Source: Acidobacteriaceae bacterium (lineage in GTDB: Bacteria; Acidobacteriota; Terriglobia; Bryobacterales; Bryobacteraceae). Taken from it: DNA of 6,004 nucleotides. The notes under the pieces are model-generated. The model saw nothing but the letters and a program-made list of their open reading frames with translations. It was not told the DNA's origin and searched no databases. Shown in pieces: positions 4,947 to 6,004 of this stretch (positions within the stretch are counted from its first letter, which is position 1; the number at the start of each line of letters is the position of its first letter). The DNA lies in contig JAFAZU010000436.1 of the NCBI GenBank assembly GCA_019239585.1, forward strand, positions 1 through 6,004, written 5' to 3'. Made by a program: the position numbers and the translations under genes.

Positions 4947-5654
4947 ATGCGGGTTTTAGTGGTTGAAGACGAGAAGCGGATTGCGGATTTCCTGTCACGG
5001 GGTTTGCAAAGCGCGGGTTATGCCGTGGATGTGGTCCATACCGGAAACGATGCGATTGAACGGGTGCATTCGACCGAGTACGATTTAGTTGTGCTGGATC
5101 TGGGATTGCCGGATGTGGATGGATTGCAGGTGCTCGGCAAGATTCGCAATCGCAAAGTGATTCCGCCGGTGCTGATCTTGAGCGCGCGCGATTCGGTGGA
5201 TGACCGCGTGAAGGGTTTGGAGCAGGGCGCGGACGATTATCTGGTCAAGCCGTTTGCTTTTGTGGAATTGCTGGCTCGCGCCCGCGTGTTGCTGCGCCGG
5301 GGGCAGCCGACGCCTGAGCGTTTGCAGGTCGGTGATCTGTCGCTTGATTGCATCCGCCGCAAAGTGACTCGCAGTAATGAGATCATTGAGCTGGCGCCGA
5401 AGGAGTTCAGCATTCTCGAGTACATGATGCGGAACCGGGGGCGCCCGTTGAGCCGAACCATGATAGTGGAGCATGTCTGGGATATGGATTATGACGGCCT
5501 GACCAATATTGTGGACGTTTATATCCGCCATTTGCGCAGCAAAATTGATGACAAGTTCCCAGTGAAAATGATCCATACCGTGCGGGGAATCGGTTACATG
5601 CTGGATGCGCCCGAAACGGTTCAAACGACAGAGCCGGAAAACGTGCTCGCTTAG
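4947..5654 (+). CDS. OmpR-family response regulator
   Basis: A 235-residue transcription factor controlled by phosphorylation. The receiver domain (residues 1-118) has the acidic pair Glu7-Asp8, phospho-acceptor Asp51 in VVLDLGLPDVDG, the switch Ser79 in LILSARD and Lys101 in YLVKPFAF. The winged-helix effector (about 125-225) shows the ELAPKEFSILEYMMRN helix, the recognition-helix region TNIVDVYIRHLRSKID and the wing TVRGIGYML. This is the CusR/PcoR/QseB-like branch by general appearance, but the signal cannot be named. The start ATG 4947 gives the canonical MRVLVVEDE; the purines before it (AAGGG) are close to the ATG. It begins 8 bases after the acyltransferase gene and is followed directly by its likely sensor kinase. 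All key residues are present. Confidence 0.95.
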   Translation: MRVLVVEDEKRIADFLSRGLQSAGYAVDVVHTGNDAIERVHSTEYDLVVLDLGLPDVDGLQVLGKIRNRKVIPPVLILSARDSVDDRVKGLEQGADDYLVKPFAFVELLARARVLLRRGQPTPERLQVGDLSLDCIRRKVTRSNEIIELAPKEFSILEYMMRNRGRPLSRTMIVEHVWDMDYDGLTNIVDVYIRHLRSKIDDKFPVKMIHTVRGIGYMLDAPETVQTTEPENVLA

Positions 5655-5663
5655 GTGCAGGCC

Positions 5664-6004
5664 ATGCTTCGCGGCAAGATCAAGCAGATCCGGTTCTTCC
5701 GCACGCTGCGTTTTCAGCTTGCCAGCACCTTTCTGCTGCTGCTCACAGCAGTGCTGGCGATTGTCGGCTTAGCAACTACCAAGAACCTGAAAACCATCCT
5801 GGACGATCAAAGTAGCGATGAAGTTCGGGAACACCTGGGTGAGCTAAAGGGCGGTTGGACTTACTTCGATGAGAAATCCGGCCTCCCGTACTGGAATGTC
5901 GATCACAACGACCCCGAGGAGGAAGCCGAAGCGATCCGGCTGCAAGCTGTTTACGTCATTGCCGACGATGAAGGCCATGTCCACCTCGCTTCGGATGATC
6001 CAAC
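5664..6004 (+). CDS. Sensor histidine kinase, N-terminal part only
   Basis: The open frame runs off the window, so 113 residues are visible. A basic start (MLRGKIKQIRFFRTLRFQ) leads into one membrane span at about residues 19-38 (LASTFLLLLTAVLAIVGLAT), then a hydrophilic, acidic region (LKTILDDQSSDEVREHLGELK, later DPEEEAEAIRLQAVYVIADDEGH) that would be the start of a periplasmic sensor domain. This layout after an OmpR-type regulator is typical of CusS/QseC-like kinases, but no HAMP, H-box or ATPase motif is in view, so the kinase identity rests on context. ATG 5664 is 9 bases after the regulator's stop; an in-frame GTG at 5655, adjacent to that stop, is an alternative start. Confidence 0.75.
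   Translation, partial: MLRGKIKQIRFFRTLRFQLASTFLLLLTAVLAIVGLATTKNLKTILDDQSSDEVREHLGELKGGWTYFDEKSGLPYWNVDHNDPEEEAEAIRLQAVYVIADDEGHVHLASDDP

Noticed and set aside
4159..4998. Long minus-strand open frame opposite the acyltransferase and regulator
   Set aside because: It is rich in His, Arg, Pro and Gln with no recognisable domain, and is the antisense shadow of two well-supported genes.
5085..5624. Minus-strand open frame opposite the response regulator
   Set aside because: It mirrors the codon pattern of a confidently identified gene and shows no domain, signal or ribosome site.

Overview
The window looks like chromosomal DNA from a Gram-negative bacterium, most likely an Acidobacteriota member of the Solibacter/Bryobacter kind. 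This rests on remembered family resemblance, not a search: a lexA followed by a small one-membrane-span protein and a LolA-fold protein, plus small KGG-type and CxxC zinc-knuckle proteins. LolA-fold proteins and two Sec signal peptides imply an outer membrane. GC content is moderate and strand use is mixed.

Region 1 (1-1072): a minus-strand gene for a secreted 278-residue LolA/RseB-like protein. Upstream of it is a non-coding stretch with a perfect palindrome, a nested inverted repeat and a 20-mer resembling the anticodon arm of tRNA-Lys. These may form a structured leader or be a tRNA-derived relic.

Region 2 (1073-2059): a patch that looks eroded. It is bracketed by a 20-bp direct repeat (19/20 identical) whose left copy also has a head-to-head inverted copy. 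It holds a truncated KGG-type small protein gene with a good promoter and RBS, ending inside a perfect 14-bp palindrome. A convergent gene for an unrecognised 91-residue protein follows, then a zinc-ribbon-like small gene interrupted by an in-frame amber codon. The repeats suggest a decayed mobile element, possibly IS21-like, or a recombination patch.

Region 3 (2060-6004): six closely spaced plus-strand genes that look like one operon. A sigma-70-like promoter leads into lexA (SOS repressor with all self-cleavage residues). Then come a one-span membrane protein of unknown role, a secreted LolA-like lipoprotein carrier, a polytopic HGSNAT/DUF1624-like acyltransferase, an OmpR-family response regulator and the N-terminal part of its probable sensor histidine kinase, cut by the window edge. 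Gaps are 8-26 bases. The layout joins DNA-damage control to envelope genes and a two-component system; whether they function together is inference.

No complete new system such as a defence island, CRISPR array or biosynthetic cluster is visible. The points most worth a second look are the repeat-bracketed patch with two broken small genes, the possible structured leader at 913-1005, and the lexA-led operon.
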